Positions 25,275-34,354 of a DNA stretch of 64,000 nt are shown one piece after another (position 1 is the first letter of the stretch; the number at the start of each line of letters is the position of its first letter). A model generated the notes under the pieces. It was not told the DNA's origin. It worked only from the letters and a program-made list of their open reading frames with translations, and did not search any database. The position numbers were made by a program, and so were the translations under genes. The stretch is taken from NCBI RefSeq assembly GCF_008274625.1, contig NZ_VTRU01000001.1, forward strand, positions 496,001 to 560,000. The letters run 5' to 3'. The stretch comes from Chryseobacterium panacisoli (GTDB taxonomy: Bacteria > Bacteroidota > Bacteroidia > Flavobacteriales > Weeksellaceae).

Positions 25275-25297
25275 CCTCCGTTTATCGGAGGTTTTTT
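25275..25297 (+). terminator. Terminator of the E2 gene
   Basis: CCTCCG and CGGAGG flank a TTTAT loop, followed by TTTTTT. Confidence 0.8.
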
Positions 25298-25488
25298 GTT
25301 TTCTGAAATTAAATCTGCCTGAAGTTCAAAAGATCAAAAAAAACAAACAAAACAAATGCGATATATACAATAAAACAAACATTAATTTAAATATTAAATA
25401 ATTAAACCAATACAATCTTACATTATAATGGCTTTTTTGGCAGTTACCTGGATTAGCCTTAAATTTAAATCAAATATTATCTGAAAAA

Positions 25489-26112
25489 ATGGATCCTGAT
25501 TATAGAAAATATGATGTTACAAGATTTTTTGATTTCACAGAGGAAGATGAAAAATTAATTACCAAGGCTTATGATCGGCTTTCTGAGTCCTATTCCGTTT
25601 CTGTAGTTGATATTAAAGATTCTCCCTATCAACAATTCAGCTCTCATAATATATATCCGTTATTCATCCCACAAATTTGTTATTTAGTACAAGAACGAAG
25701 TCAAAACAATTCTTTCTATCTTTTTATTGTCAGTAAGGTCGGAGTAAATTCCAAAGGCGGACATTTAGAACGCAAATATGATACGATACAACTTTGGGGG
25801 CTCAAAAATCTGGATGAAGATTTTGGATACATTTCTATTAATAAAAAGAAACTGATAGATAAAATTGCAGGAATCTTCAGCAGTTTTAATGTCAATTTTA
25901 CAGATTCTGAGTTTAAAGATTTTTATGTGATAGGAAATGATAAATTTAAAATCATGAATTTTTTAAACCCAAAGAGAAAAGAAATTATAAAAAACTTTCC
26001 GAATGAAAATTTCAAACTTGAAGTAAAAAATAATATTTTAAGCTTCGGTTTACCGGAAATACTTACGATTGAAAACGCTGAAATCATCTCAAAGTTTTTA
26101 AACGACATATAA
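25489..26112 (+). CDS. Hypothetical protein, unknown family
   Basis: 207 residues, no signal peptide or membrane helix. The sequence is mixed alpha/beta with many charged residues: 'RFFDFTEEDEKLITKAYDRL', 'SFYLFIVSKVGV', 'RKYDTIQLWGLKNLDEDFGYISI' and a C-terminal 'FGLPEILTIENAEIISKFL'. I do not recognise it. It is more AT-rich than its neighbours and preceded by 262 bases holding only a terminator, so it may be an accessory gene. It ends 42 bases before the ClC gene, which could be co-transcribed. Confidence 0.6.
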   Translation: MDPDYRKYDVTRFFDFTEEDEKLITKAYDRLSESYSVSVVDIKDSPYQQFSSHNIYPLFIPQICYLVQERSQNNSFYLFIVSKVGVNSKGGHLERKYDTIQLWGLKNLDEDFGYISINKKKLIDKIAGIFSSFNVNFTDSEFKDFYVIGNDKFKIMNFLNPKRKEIIKNFPNENFKLEVKNNILSFGLPEILTIENAEIISKFLNDI

Positions 26113-26154
26113 TTTCCAAAATTTTACTGTAATTTCATCCCTCAAAACAGACAA

Positions 26155-27507
26155 ATGCTGAAAATTTTCATCCTGATACGGAAATCTATCAAAAATTCCT
26201 TTGACAATATCCGAAATGAACAGCTGAAGTATAATCTTCTTCAGGCCATTCCTTTTTGGATAGGATCTGTTATTACAGGTTTTTTTGCTGTAATGTATGC
26301 ACAGGTATTTGCCTGGGGTGAACATCTCATGAATTTTATCTTTGACTGGCATGCATGGATGATCTTCATCATTGCTCCCATAGGATTTGTACTTTCCTGG
26401 TGGCTGGTGAAAGAATTCGCACCCAATGCCAAAGGAAGCGGTATTCCACAGGTAATGGCTGCTGTAGAACTCGCCAATCCGAAAGAGCACCGCAAGATCA
26501 GAAACCTTCTGAGCATTAAGATCCTTTTTTTCAAAATCCTTTCGTCCGTTATTCTGGTCATCGGAGGAGGTGCGGTAGGACGTGAAGGGCCTACCATTCA
26601 GATTGCAGGCTCTGTTTTCAGAAAAGTCAACGAGTATCTTCCCGAATGGTGGCCAAAGATTTCCAAGAAAAACATGATTATGACAGGAGCTGCAGCCGGG
26701 TTAGCAGCAGCTTTTAACACTCCGCTGGGAGGTATTGTTTTCGCTGTGGAAGAACTGTCAAAAACCCATATCAATTACTTTAAAACAGCCTTGTTTACCG
26801 CAGTTATTATTGCCGGCCTTACAGCACAGACACTGGCCGGATCTTATTTATATCTGGGATATCCTAAGACCAATGATGTTTCTTTAATGGTGATGTTTCC
26901 CATTGTACTTGTTGCGGCCACTGCCGGCATCCTTGCCAGCCAGCTCTCCGTTATGATGCTTAAAATCAACAGCTGGAAGAAGAAAAAACTGAAAACCGAT
27001 AAGGCCAATGTTATATTCCTTATTATTTGTGCTTTAATTATTGCTTCAATTGCTTATTTCATCAACAGAGAAATTCTAGGCTCCGGGAAAGAAATTATGG
27101 AGCGTGTTCTTTTTACGAAGGATAAGCATGAAGACTGGTATGTTCCGGTTCTAAGAATGCTTGGCCCTGCCCTTTCTTTTACCTCAGGAGGTGCTGGCGG
27201 AATTTTTGCCCCTGCTCTTACTGCAGGCGCTAGTATTGGATCTGTTATTTCAGGAGCTATTCATTTAACACCTAACGAAACCAATGTTGTCGTTCTAGCC
27301 GGAATGGTAGCTTTTCTGACAGGAATTACCCGGGCTCCGTTTACTTCAGCAATTATTGTTTTGGAGATGACAGACAGACATTCATTGATATTCCATCTGA
27401 TGCTGGCAGGAATGGTTTCTTCCATTGCCTCTATTTTAGTAAGCAGACATTCGTTGTATGATGTATTGAAGGTGAATTTTTTAACAGAATTAAGAGAAAA
27501 AGAGTAA
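26155..27507 (+). CDS. ClC-family chloride channel/antiporter
   Basis: 450 residues with about ten membrane helices. The three anion-pathway motifs are present: 'GSGIPQ' (helix D), 'GREGPTIQ' with the gating Glu, and 'GGIFAP' (helix N). 'FAVEELSKTH' retains the Glu pair position used as internal proton acceptor in antiporters, favouring Cl-/H+ exchange over a pure channel. No CBS domains follow. It acts in the inner membrane in chloride or pH balance. Confidence 0.92.
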   Translation: MLKIFILIRKSIKNSFDNIRNEQLKYNLLQAIPFWIGSVITGFFAVMYAQVFAWGEHLMNFIFDWHAWMIFIIAPIGFVLSWWLVKEFAPNAKGSGIPQVMAAVELANPKEHRKIRNLLSIKILFFKILSSVILVIGGGAVGREGPTIQIAGSVFRKVNEYLPEWWPKISKKNMIMTGAAAGLAAAFNTPLGGIVFAVEELSKTHINYFKTALFTAVIIAGLTAQTLAGSYLYLGYPKTNDVSLMVMFPIVLVAATAGILASQLSVMMLKINSWKKKKLKTDKANVIFLIICALIIASIAYFINREILGSGKEIMERVLFTKDKHEDWYVPVLRMLGPALSFTSGGAGGIFAPALTAGASIGSVISGAIHLTPNETNVVVLAGMVAFLTGITRAPFTSAIIVLEMTDRHSLIFHLMLAGMVSSIASILVSRHSLYDVLKVNFLTELREKE

Positions 27508-27589
27508 TACTAAGATTGTCCAGCTTTAAAAAGCACGGATATCTATTGTTGAATGAGAAGATATTTCTGCGCAATTTTCGCTGATACTA

Positions 27590-27620
27590 TTGCATATAAG
27601 AAATATATTCTCTACTTTTG
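27590..27620 (+). promoter_or_regulatory. Promoter of the rpsF-rpsR-rplI operon
   Basis: TTGC (27590-27593), a 19-base spacer, then TACTTTTG (27613-27620). The rpsF ATG is 34 bases beyond. Confidence 0.7.
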
Positions 27621-27654
27621 CACCTCGAAATAATTAACAAATTCATTTAACATT

Positions 27655-27996
27655 ATGAACAATTACGAAACTGTTTTCATTTTAACTCCCGTTCTATCTG
27701 AGTCACAGGTAGAGGAAGCAGTGAACAAGTATGTAGATCTTATCAAAGAAAAGAACTGCGAAATCGTTGCTAGAGAAAATTGGGGATTAAAAAAATTAGC
27801 TTACCCTATCCAATTGAAAAAGAATGGGTTCTACACTTTAATCGAGTTTAAAGGTGAAGGTACTGTAGTTGCTGATTTAGAATTAGCATTTAAGCGTGAC
27901 GAAAGAGTAATCCGTTACCTTACTACAAAACTTGACAAGCATGCTATTGAGTACGCTGTAACTAGAAGAACTAAAGTAAAAGCAGCTAAAGCTTAA
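27655..27996 (+). CDS. rpsF: 30S ribosomal protein S6
   Basis: 113 residues, full length. '[16 protein letters not shown]' at the start, '[24 protein letters not shown]' and '[16 protein letters not shown]' are the conserved blocks. S6 pairs with S18 on the platform of the small subunit, and rpsR follows after 32 bases. No priB or ssb gene is inserted, as is normal in this phylum. Confidence 0.97.
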   Translation: MNNYETVFILTPVLSESQVEEAVNKYVDLIKEKNCEIVARENWGLKKLAYPIQLKKNGFYTLIEFKGEGTVVADLELAFKRDERVIRYLTTKLDKHAIEYAVTRRTKVKAAKA

Positions 27997-28028
27997 TTAT
28001 TAACCCTATTTTTTAAAAAAGACAAGAC

Positions 28029-28331
28029 ATGGCAATAGATGAAATGGCTAAACAAGCCTCAGCTGGAGGAGAATCAGAAGTAAAATTCCTTACTCCGCTT
28101 GATATCAATACAAAATCTGAAAAGAAATATTGTAGATTCAAAAAATACGGAATTAAGCACGTTGACTACAAAGATGCTGATTTCTTATTACAATTTGTAA
28201 ACGAGCAAGGTAAAATCTTACCAAGAAGATACACTGGAACTTCTTTAAAATACCAAAGAAAAGTTTCTGCTGCTATCAAAAGAGCAAGACACCTTTCTTT
28301 ACTACCTTACGTAGCTGACTTATTGAAATAA
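28029..28331 (+). CDS. rpsR: 30S ribosomal protein S18
   Basis: 100 residues, with a Bacteroidota-type N-terminal extension. Core motifs: '[18 protein letters not shown]', '[27 protein letters not shown]' and '[14 protein letters not shown]'. It sits next to S6 in the 30S platform. Confidence 0.97.
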   Translation: MAIDEMAKQASAGGESEVKFLTPLDINTKSEKKYCRFKKYGIKHVDYKDADFLLQFVNEQGKILPRRYTGTSLKYQRKVSAAIKRARHLSLLPYVADLLK

Positions 28332-28345
28332 GACAAAAAATAAAT

Positions 28346-28371
28346 AAAAGAAGAGAGCAATCTCTTCTTTT
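28346..28371 (+). promoter_or_regulatory. GNRA-loop hairpin between rpsR and rplI
   Basis: AAAAGAAGAGA and TCTCTTCTTTT form an 11-bp perfect stem closed by a GCAA tetraloop, 14 bases after the rpsR stop. The following sequence (TGTTGC) is not a T-run beyond the stem, so it looks like a partial terminator or a processing and stability signal. Confidence 0.65.
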
Positions 28372-28441
28372 GTTGCTGAATAAATAATTAATTCTAACTT
28401 GATTTTAGATAACTCTAAAATCTTTAAAAAGGACAACAACA

Positions 28442-28945
28442 ATGGATATCATCCTAAAACAAGACGTAGAAAACTTAGGACTTGAGTTTGATACAGTAAG
28501 CGTAAAGCCAGGTTATGCTAGAAACTTCTTACTTCCTCAAGGAATTGCACTTTTAGCTACACCTAAAAACAAAGCAGCTCTAGAAGCTACTTTAGAAGCT
28601 AGAAAAGAAGAAGAAGCTAAATTAATCGCTGCTGCTAACGCTGTAGTAGATCAATTGAAGAAAACTTCTATCACGATCCCTGCAAAAGTAGGTTCTGGTG
28701 ATAAATTATTCGGATCTATCAACAATGCAGATCTTTCTGCTGCTCTTGCTAAAGCTGGAGTTTCTGTAGAGAAGAAATATATCAAAATTCCAGGGAACAC
28801 TATTAAGAGAACTGGTAAAGTAACTGCAAACATCAGATTACACAGAAACGTTGAGTACAATTTCGAATTCGATATCGTATCTGACGCTCCAGTTGTAGCT
28901 GCTCCTGCTGCTAAAAAAGAAGAAGTTAAATCTGAAGAAGCTTAA
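28442..28945 (+). CDS. rplI: 50S ribosomal protein L9
   Basis: 167 residues. N-terminal rRNA-binding domain 'MDIILKQDVENLGLEFDTVSVKPGYARNFLLPQGIA' (1-36 approx.), central helix, then the C-terminal domain. The last 20 residues are an Ala/Glu/Lys tail. It is the last gene of the operon and is followed by a terminator. Confidence 0.97.
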   Translation: MDIILKQDVENLGLEFDTVSVKPGYARNFLLPQGIALLATPKNKAALEATLEARKEEEAKLIAAANAVVDQLKKTSITIPAKVGSGDKLFGSINNADLSAALAKAGVSVEKKYIKIPGNTIKRTGKVTANIRLHRNVEYNFEFDIVSDAPVVAAPAAKKEEVKSEEA

Positions 28946-28976
28946 TTTTAAGCAACTGAGATTTTCTCATCATATA

Positions 28977-29006
28977 AACCACTTCAATTATTTGAGGTGG
29001 TTTTTC
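28977..29006 (+). terminator. Terminator of the rpsF operon
   Basis: AACCACTTCAA and TTGAGGTGGTT pair with one G-U, 4-base loop, then a T-rich tract. Confidence 0.85.
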
Positions 29007-29043
29007 TTTTCTATTACACGTATTCCCCCGGAACTTACCTCCT

Positions 29044-29847
29044 CTACTTATCTCCTCTCAGTTTCTGCTGATATTCCGTAGGAGCAATGCCTATTACTTT
29101 TTTGAAAATATTACTGAAGGACGACAGGCTATTGTACCCTACCATCATCGCTATTTCATACATATTGTATTTTCCTTCCAACATCAGTTCAAGAGAACGG
29201 GTAATTCGTAATGCCCGTAGAAAACGGATATAATTCATGCCCAAAATCTCTTTGAATTTCCTCGAAAGTGTTCTTGTACTCATTCCGAATTCTTTTGCCG
29301 TAGATTCAATGGTAAGAGGCTTCTCAAGGTTCGCATGAATATATCTTGCTATCTTCAGCAGTGTTTCATCTTTTGGGAAAGGATGCTGTATCGGGAAAGC
29401 CAGATGTTTATTCTTTTTTTCCTGTAAAATACCTTTAAGAGCTTTGAGGAAATAATATTTTGAACCGTCATTTTTTGTAATTTTCCCATCCCAGTCTTTA
29501 GTGTGAAAAATCATTTCCCGAAGCAAATTATTAACGGAATAGATATTGATTTCATCAAAAAAGCCATTTTCATTTTCTTCTTTCTTAAAATAAAAATTAT
29601 ATAAATCAACTTTCGGACTGGTAGAAAAAATATAGTGAGGTGTTCCGGCAGGAATCCACATAAAACACCTTGCAGGAAGATACCAATGCCTCTGATCTGT
29701 AAAAACATGCACAATACCTCCTTCTGCATATACTAATTGTGCAGAACTGTGGTAATGGATCTCCGTTGTTACGTTGCCTGTAAGGACATGATAAATGTAA
29801 AATTCGGCATCATCCTCTTCTACTGCTTTAAAATGGCTGTCATTCAT
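29044..29847 (-). CDS. AraC-family transcriptional regulator with cupin sensor
   Basis: 267 residues. The N-terminal half is a cupin: 'EIHYHSSAQLVYAEGGIVHVF' and 'WYLPARCFMWIPAGTPHYI'. The C-terminal part (about 165-265) holds two helix-turn-helix units: 'TIESTAKEFGMSTRTLSRKFKEILGMNYIRFL' and 'YEIAMMVGYNSLSSFSNIFKKVIGIAPTEY'. It is transcribed away from the TolC/HlyD/MFS set that starts 137 bases upstream, so it probably senses a toxic compound and controls that efflux system. Confidence 0.9.
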   Translation of the reverse strand: MNDSHFKAVEEDDAEFYIYHVLTGNVTTEIHYHSSAQLVYAEGGIVHVFTDQRHWYLPARCFMWIPAGTPHYIFSTSPKVDLYNFYFKKEENENGFFDEINIYSVNNLLREMIFHTKDWDGKITKNDGSKYYFLKALKGILQEKKNKHLAFPIQHPFPKDETLLKIARYIHANLEKPLTIESTAKEFGMSTRTLSRKFKEILGMNYIRFLRALRITRSLELMLEGKYNMYEIAMMVGYNSLSSFSNIFKKVIGIAPTEYQQKLRGDK

Positions 29848-29934
29848 AAAATAAAGATAAGAAGAATTTTCAAATTGGCGTAAATGAGCAAATCTTTTTC
29901 TGTTTTCACAAATCAGGTCCGATACTTGTCGTCG

Positions 29935-29942
29935 TAACTTTG
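29935..29942 (+). promoter_or_regulatory. -7 promoter box of the efflux operon
   Basis: TAACTTTG, a perfect TAnnTTTG box, 41 bases before the tolC-like ATG at 29984. It lies in the intergenic region shared with the AraC gene. Confidence 0.6.
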
Positions 29943-29983
29943 CTGCATCAAAATCATTTTAGCAAAAATCCTTTAACTAATTT

Positions 29984-31318
29984 ATGAATATCATATTTAA
30001 CGCGTGCCGGTATCTGTGCATTGCGTTGTGCTTATTATTGAGCAGCTTTTTACATTCACAGATGATAGATTATCAGCATCTCGGCTTAGAACAAGCTATA
30101 GAGATTGGTCTGAAAAACAACAAAAACATACAGATAAGTCATCTAAAACAGGAAATGTCCGCTACCAGAGAGAAAGATCTTAAAATGGAAAAGCTTCCGG
30201 ACATTGAATTTCATACCAGTTATACTCAGGTAACCAATCTGTTTCAACATCAGAATGGCGTATTCAATAAAGCCACAAAGTATGACGTCATCAATGGGAT
30301 GTATGATTTTACATTATCTGCTTCCATTCCGGTGTACATGGGTGGTAAAATAAAAAATACGGAAAAGAAGGCGGCTATCGACACTGAGATTTCAGCCTTA
30401 AAAACGCACCTGGATGAGAGACAGCTTAAAATGGCAATCATTACAGCTTTTCTGCAGATTCATCATTTAAAAGAGCAGCAAAGTCTTATCAATGACAAAA
30501 TGAAGGAGGATTCTGTAAACATCAAACAGGTAAAATCCTTGAAAGCCAACGGAGTTGTAACAGTGAATGAAGTATTGAGAACTTCATTGCAACTTTCCAA
30601 TCATAAAATGAGCTGGACAGAGCTTGATAACGATATTCAGATTGCAGAGCACAAACTGAAAACGGTTCTCTCGCTCCCGGAAACTCAGGAAATGCATGTG
30701 AATACGGAAGACCTTATTTCTGAAAATGCCGCGATACCTTATATTGATGATTTGACTGAAACAGCTTTAAACAAGAATGAATCTGTTGAAATCACCCACA
30801 AAAATCTTTCACTGAAAGAGTTGGATCAAAAAATCACAAAAGCGAATTACTTACCCAAAATTACAGCTGGCGGAGAGTATTTTTTAAAGTATCCGAACAT
30901 GATGTTCTTTCCTCCCGAACCCTATGCATACCGTCTGGGAATGGTAGGAGTGAATCTCACCTATCCTATCGAAAATCTGTATAAAAATAAATACAGAATG
31001 CAGGAAGCAAAAGAAAACATTGACCTTGCCAAGCTGCAGATAGAGGAAAATGAAGAAAATGTGAGACATATTGTGTATGAAGCTTATAAAAAGTTTGAAG
31101 AAACAGACCAGAAGGTAAAAATTGCTGAAGAAGCGATTAATCAGGCGAAAGAAAACTACCGTATTGTAAGAACAAAGTATGCGAACAAACTAAGTCTTAT
31201 CACTGAACTGATTGATGCCGACAATACTTACCTTGAAGCAGAATCCAATCTTATTTCTGTAAAAATCAACAGACAACTTAAATATTACCAACTCCAATAT
31301 ACGATTGGAAACTTATAA
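29984..31318 (+). CDS. TolC-family outer-membrane efflux protein
   Basis: 444 residues. Signal peptide 1-25. Two OEP repeats of long helices: 'LGLEQAIEIGLKNNKNIQISHLK' starts the first, and 'KANYLPKITAGGEYFL...YPIENLYKNKYRMQEAKENIDLAKLQIEE' gives the typical barrel-strand and helix pair of the second (quoted in parts). It forms the trimeric outer-membrane duct. It is followed after 5 bases by the HlyD adaptor, so the two are an operon. Confidence 0.92.
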   Translation: MNIIFNACRYLCIALCLLLSSFLHSQMIDYQHLGLEQAIEIGLKNNKNIQISHLKQEMSATREKDLKMEKLPDIEFHTSYTQVTNLFQHQNGVFNKATKYDVINGMYDFTLSASIPVYMGGKIKNTEKKAAIDTEISALKTHLDERQLKMAIITAFLQIHHLKEQQSLINDKMKEDSVNIKQVKSLKANGVVTVNEVLRTSLQLSNHKMSWTELDNDIQIAEHKLKTVLSLPETQEMHVNTEDLISENAAIPYIDDLTETALNKNESVEITHKNLSLKELDQKITKANYLPKITAGGEYFLKYPNMMFFPPEPYAYRLGMVGVNLTYPIENLYKNKYRMQEAKENIDLAKLQIEENEENVRHIVYEAYKKFEETDQKVKIAEEAINQAKENYRIVRTKYANKLSLITELIDADNTYLEAESNLISVKINRQLKYYQLQYTIGNL

Positions 31319-31323
31319 AAACT

Positions 31324-32370
31324 ATGGCACAGAAACAACTGACACAAAAGGAAAAAAGAATCAACAAGTCCATTACGCTGCTGGCCTGGATCCTGATAAT
31401 AAGCGGAATCACGGGAATGGTAAGCTTTTATCTTTTTTCGAGAAAAAATGTTACAACGAATGATGCGCAGATCGAACAATATATCACGCCTGTATCCAGC
31501 AAAGTCTCAGGGTTTATCAAAACAATACAGTTTAACGAAAATCAGTTTGTGCATAAAGGTGATACTTTAATCGTCATTGACAACAGGGAGTTTGTGAATC
31601 AGGTACACATGGCAGAAGCCAACCTTCATGCTAACACAGCAACCATCAGCACTATTGAAAGCGGCGTCAGCACCAAAGAAAGCGATACAAAGATCATTGA
31701 TGCTAAAATTGCGTCTGCAAGAATTGATATCTGGAGAACAGAACAGGATTTTAAAAGATATAAAAACCTGCTTGCAGAAGATGCTGCCACAGAACAGGAA
31801 TTTGAAAATGTAAAGGCTTCGTACGAACAGTCAAAAGCCAATCTTTTAGCATTGGAACAACAAAAAAATGCAGTAAGAGCCGGAGCGAATGAACAGCAGA
31901 CTAAAGTTGCTCCCGTTAAAAGCCAGATCCAGCAGAGTTCTGCAAGCCTGAATAATGCCAAACTGTATCTTTCTTATACTGTAATTACCGCTCCTTATGA
32001 TGGATGGGTTGGAAAAAAGACTATTCAGGAAGGACAGCTGATTAAAGAGGGTCAGGCTTTGGTACAGATGGTCAGCAAAGAAAAATGGATCATTGCCAAT
32101 TACAAAGAAACACAGCTTGGACAGATTGATCAGAATCAGGAAGTCATCATTACTGCGGATGCTTATCCCGATGTGGAATTTAAAGGGAAAATACTTTCTG
32201 TTTCTCCAGCATCAGGATCCCAGTTTTCTTTGGTAAAACCGGATAATGCAACCGGAAACTTTGTGAAAATTGAACAGAGATTTCCTGTAAAAATCATTCT
32301 TGACAACAATAAAGACAACGAAAAACTGCTTTCCGGAATGAATGTTCTGGTAAGTGCCAAGAAGATATGA
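31324..32370 (+). CDS. HlyD/EmrA-type membrane fusion protein
   Basis: 348 residues. One membrane helix (about 20-40, 'LLAWILIISGITGMVSFYLF'), then the split biotinyl-lipoyl domain ('NATTNDAQIEQYITPVSSKVSG' near 45-65 and 'YTVITAPYDGWVGKK' near 220), a coiled-coil hairpin between them (about 95-205) and a beta-barrel C-terminus. It links the inner-membrane MFS pump to the TolC duct. Confidence 0.93.
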   Translation: MAQKQLTQKEKRINKSITLLAWILIISGITGMVSFYLFSRKNVTTNDAQIEQYITPVSSKVSGFIKTIQFNENQFVHKGDTLIVIDNREFVNQVHMAEANLHANTATISTIESGVSTKESDTKIIDAKIASARIDIWRTEQDFKRYKNLLAEDAATEQEFENVKASYEQSKANLLALEQQKNAVRAGANEQQTKVAPVKSQIQQSSASLNNAKLYLSYTVITAPYDGWVGKKTIQEGQLIKEGQALVQMVSKEKWIIANYKETQLGQIDQNQEVIITADAYPDVEFKGKILSVSPASGSQFSLVKPDNATGNFVKIEQRFPVKIILDNNKDNEKLLSGMNVLVSAKKI

Positions 32371-32466
32371 GTTTGAGTGTAGAAAGGTTTATGGGTTTTA
32401 GAGTTTTAGAATTCAAAATTACCTTCCAATCAACATATCTCAAATTTTACGAATAAATTATTTTTT

Positions 32467-32571
32467 AGCGAAAAGGCAAACTGCAAATAGCGAATCTGCA
32501 AATTTTTTCTTAAAGCATATTTGCCATTTTACCTTTTACTTGTTTACACCTTTGCCCTTTGTCTTTTCGCT
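32467..32571. repeat. Palindromic element between hlyD-like and MFS genes
   Basis: Arms 32467-32487 and 32551-32571 are inverted copies matching at 18 of 21 positions (AGCGAAAAGRCAAANNGCAAA). The loop is 63 bases and contains further 'GCAAA' and 'GCGAA' words. It fills most of the 274-base gap within the efflux set; nothing else is recognisable there. Confidence 0.65.
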
Positions 32572-32644
32572 TTTTTTAAATCAGGCTTAATGACAAATTT
32601 GATCATTTTCCATCTCCTTTTTCTAAGCTTAATGCTTACAAATT

Positions 32645-34207
32645 ATGCAGCATAATACAATTTATCATAAATGGGTGCCACAATGGCTGAAACTGCCTCT
32701 TCTTATACTGGCATTGTTTCCCCACCTGATGTTGTTGTCGCTTTTGCATTCCAACAGCGCCTTCACCTCTTCTTTTATGGATGTTGATTCAGACGACATC
32801 CAGTATTTAATGATTTTGATGTATGGGACATTTGTGGTTACCCTTTTAGTTTTACAACGTTTTATGGCTTATTTCAGTGTCAAATATTATGTATTGCTGA
32901 TGGCCTCCATTTCTGTTATTATTCTTTATGTTTTATCCGTTACCCATGATTATCATGTTATTTTGGTGATTCGGTTTTTAGAAGGGATTTTCGGACTGCT
33001 GGAAGGCGCTATTTTCCTTCCTTTGATTATTGCCGAATTAAAAACGAAACATGCTAAAGTCTTAGCCTATCTCTTTATGTACACCATCATGCTCACCGGC
33101 GGGACAATAACTACTTCCCTGCTGAAATCAAGTATTGAGAATTATGATTTCCAGCATATGATTCTTATGATGGTCTATTTCCATGTATTTGTACTGATTA
33201 TTGGTATTGCTTTATTCAACAGGAACAGATTCTTTCCTAAAAAACCTCTGTACCAATTGGATATTACCAGCTGGTTTTTACTTTGGGTATCCCTGCAGGC
33301 CGGCGGTTATGCTATTATTTATGGTAAAAGGCTGATGTGGCTTGAGTCTGACACTATTATCATGTGTTTATTTATATTCCTGCTTTCGGGGGGATTATTT
33401 ATGCTTAAACAAAGAAATTCCAAAAGACCATTATTTCATTTTGAAGTTTTCAGTTCAAAAAATGTGATTGCAGGAATGATTCTTTTTTTCATTTTTTATC
33501 TGATCCGATCAGGGCTGAATAATGTCTACAGCATCATGGCCACAGTATGGAAATGGCCCTGGGATTATATTGTGAACATCCAGTACTGGAATGTTGCAGG
33601 AACTCTTCTGGGTATATTATTATCAGGAATCTGCCTGGTTCGGGGAGTTTCCTCAAGAATTGTTTTCTTTACGGGATTTTTGTTACTTGCCATAGATTGT
33701 GCATGGTTTACGTATACTTTTTATCCAGATACTACTCTTTCCATGATTTGTCCTCCATTATTTCTGCAAGGGGTGGCTCAGGGATTATTATTTACTCCGC
33801 TTGTGTTCTTTTTGATTTCAGCCACACCAGAAGAATATGTTGCCAATGCTACAGCTTTAGGAACGACAACCCGTTTCTGGACAACAGCTATCGGCTATGC
33901 GCTGATGCAGAATCTGATGCTTTTTTTAACATTAAAACATTCTGATACACTCAGCGCCAATTTTACAGATACCAATCCTGTTTTTTATAGCCAGTGGAAC
34001 CAGCTTTTTGGTGCTAGCATCTCAAAACTGGCAGTGAATGATTCTTTATCTATGACTGCAGGAGCTTTTAAGGCTAAAATTACCGCTCAGTCTATTCTCC
34101 TTTCCAACATGGAAATTTTCACAGGATTATTTTGGCTGGCCTTAATTACTTCCATCTGTTTATTACTTTATCATCCGGTAAAAATAGCTGTAAGAAATAT
34201 TATGTAA
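32645..34207 (+). CDS. MFS efflux transporter (DHA2/EmrB-like)
   Basis: 520 residues with about 14 membrane helices, as in the 14-helix drug:H+ antiporters. Visible features are 'LVIRFLEGIFGLLEGAIFLPLIIAEL' (helix 4 region), 'ILFFIFYLIRSGLNN' and 'FLQGVAQGLLFTPLVFFLIS'. A long periplasmic loop precedes the last helix. Partner of the upstream HlyD and TolC proteins in a three-part pump. The substrate is unknown. The start ATG is preceded by a palindromic element. Confidence 0.88.
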   Translation: MQHNTIYHKWVPQWLKLPLLILALFPHLMLLSLLHSNSAFTSSFMDVDSDDIQYLMILMYGTFVVTLLVLQRFMAYFSVKYYVLLMASISVIILYVLSVTHDYHVILVIRFLEGIFGLLEGAIFLPLIIAELKTKHAKVLAYLFMYTIMLTGGTITTSLLKSSIENYDFQHMILMMVYFHVFVLIIGIALFNRNRFFPKKPLYQLDITSWFLLWVSLQAGGYAIIYGKRLMWLESDTIIMCLFIFLLSGGLFMLKQRNSKRPLFHFEVFSSKNVIAGMILFFIFYLIRSGLNNVYSIMATVWKWPWDYIVNIQYWNVAGTLLGILLSGICLVRGVSSRIVFFTGFLLLAIDCAWFTYTFYPDTTLSMICPPLFLQGVAQGLLFTPLVFFLISATPEEYVANATALGTTTRFWTTAIGYALMQNLMLFLTLKHSDTLSANFTDTNPVFYSQWNQLFGASISKLAVNDSLSMTAGAFKAKITAQSILLSNMEIFTGLFWLALITSICLLLYHPVKIAVRNIM

Positions 34208-34354
34208 CAACAAGAAGGAAAGGAGCCGGAAGATTGAAGACCGAAGTGTATGAAGAGAAAAGTAATACTCAAAGTTCATTTGGCCGGTTTATTGTTCATA
34301 TTTTTCCAGCAGCAATATTGCGCAGACCACTCCGTTTAATACAAAAGCTTACAA

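Noticed and set aside
33547..33945. 132-codon plus-strand frame inside the MFS gene
   Set aside because: Out-of-frame overlap with a full-length 14-helix transporter; no start signal of its own.
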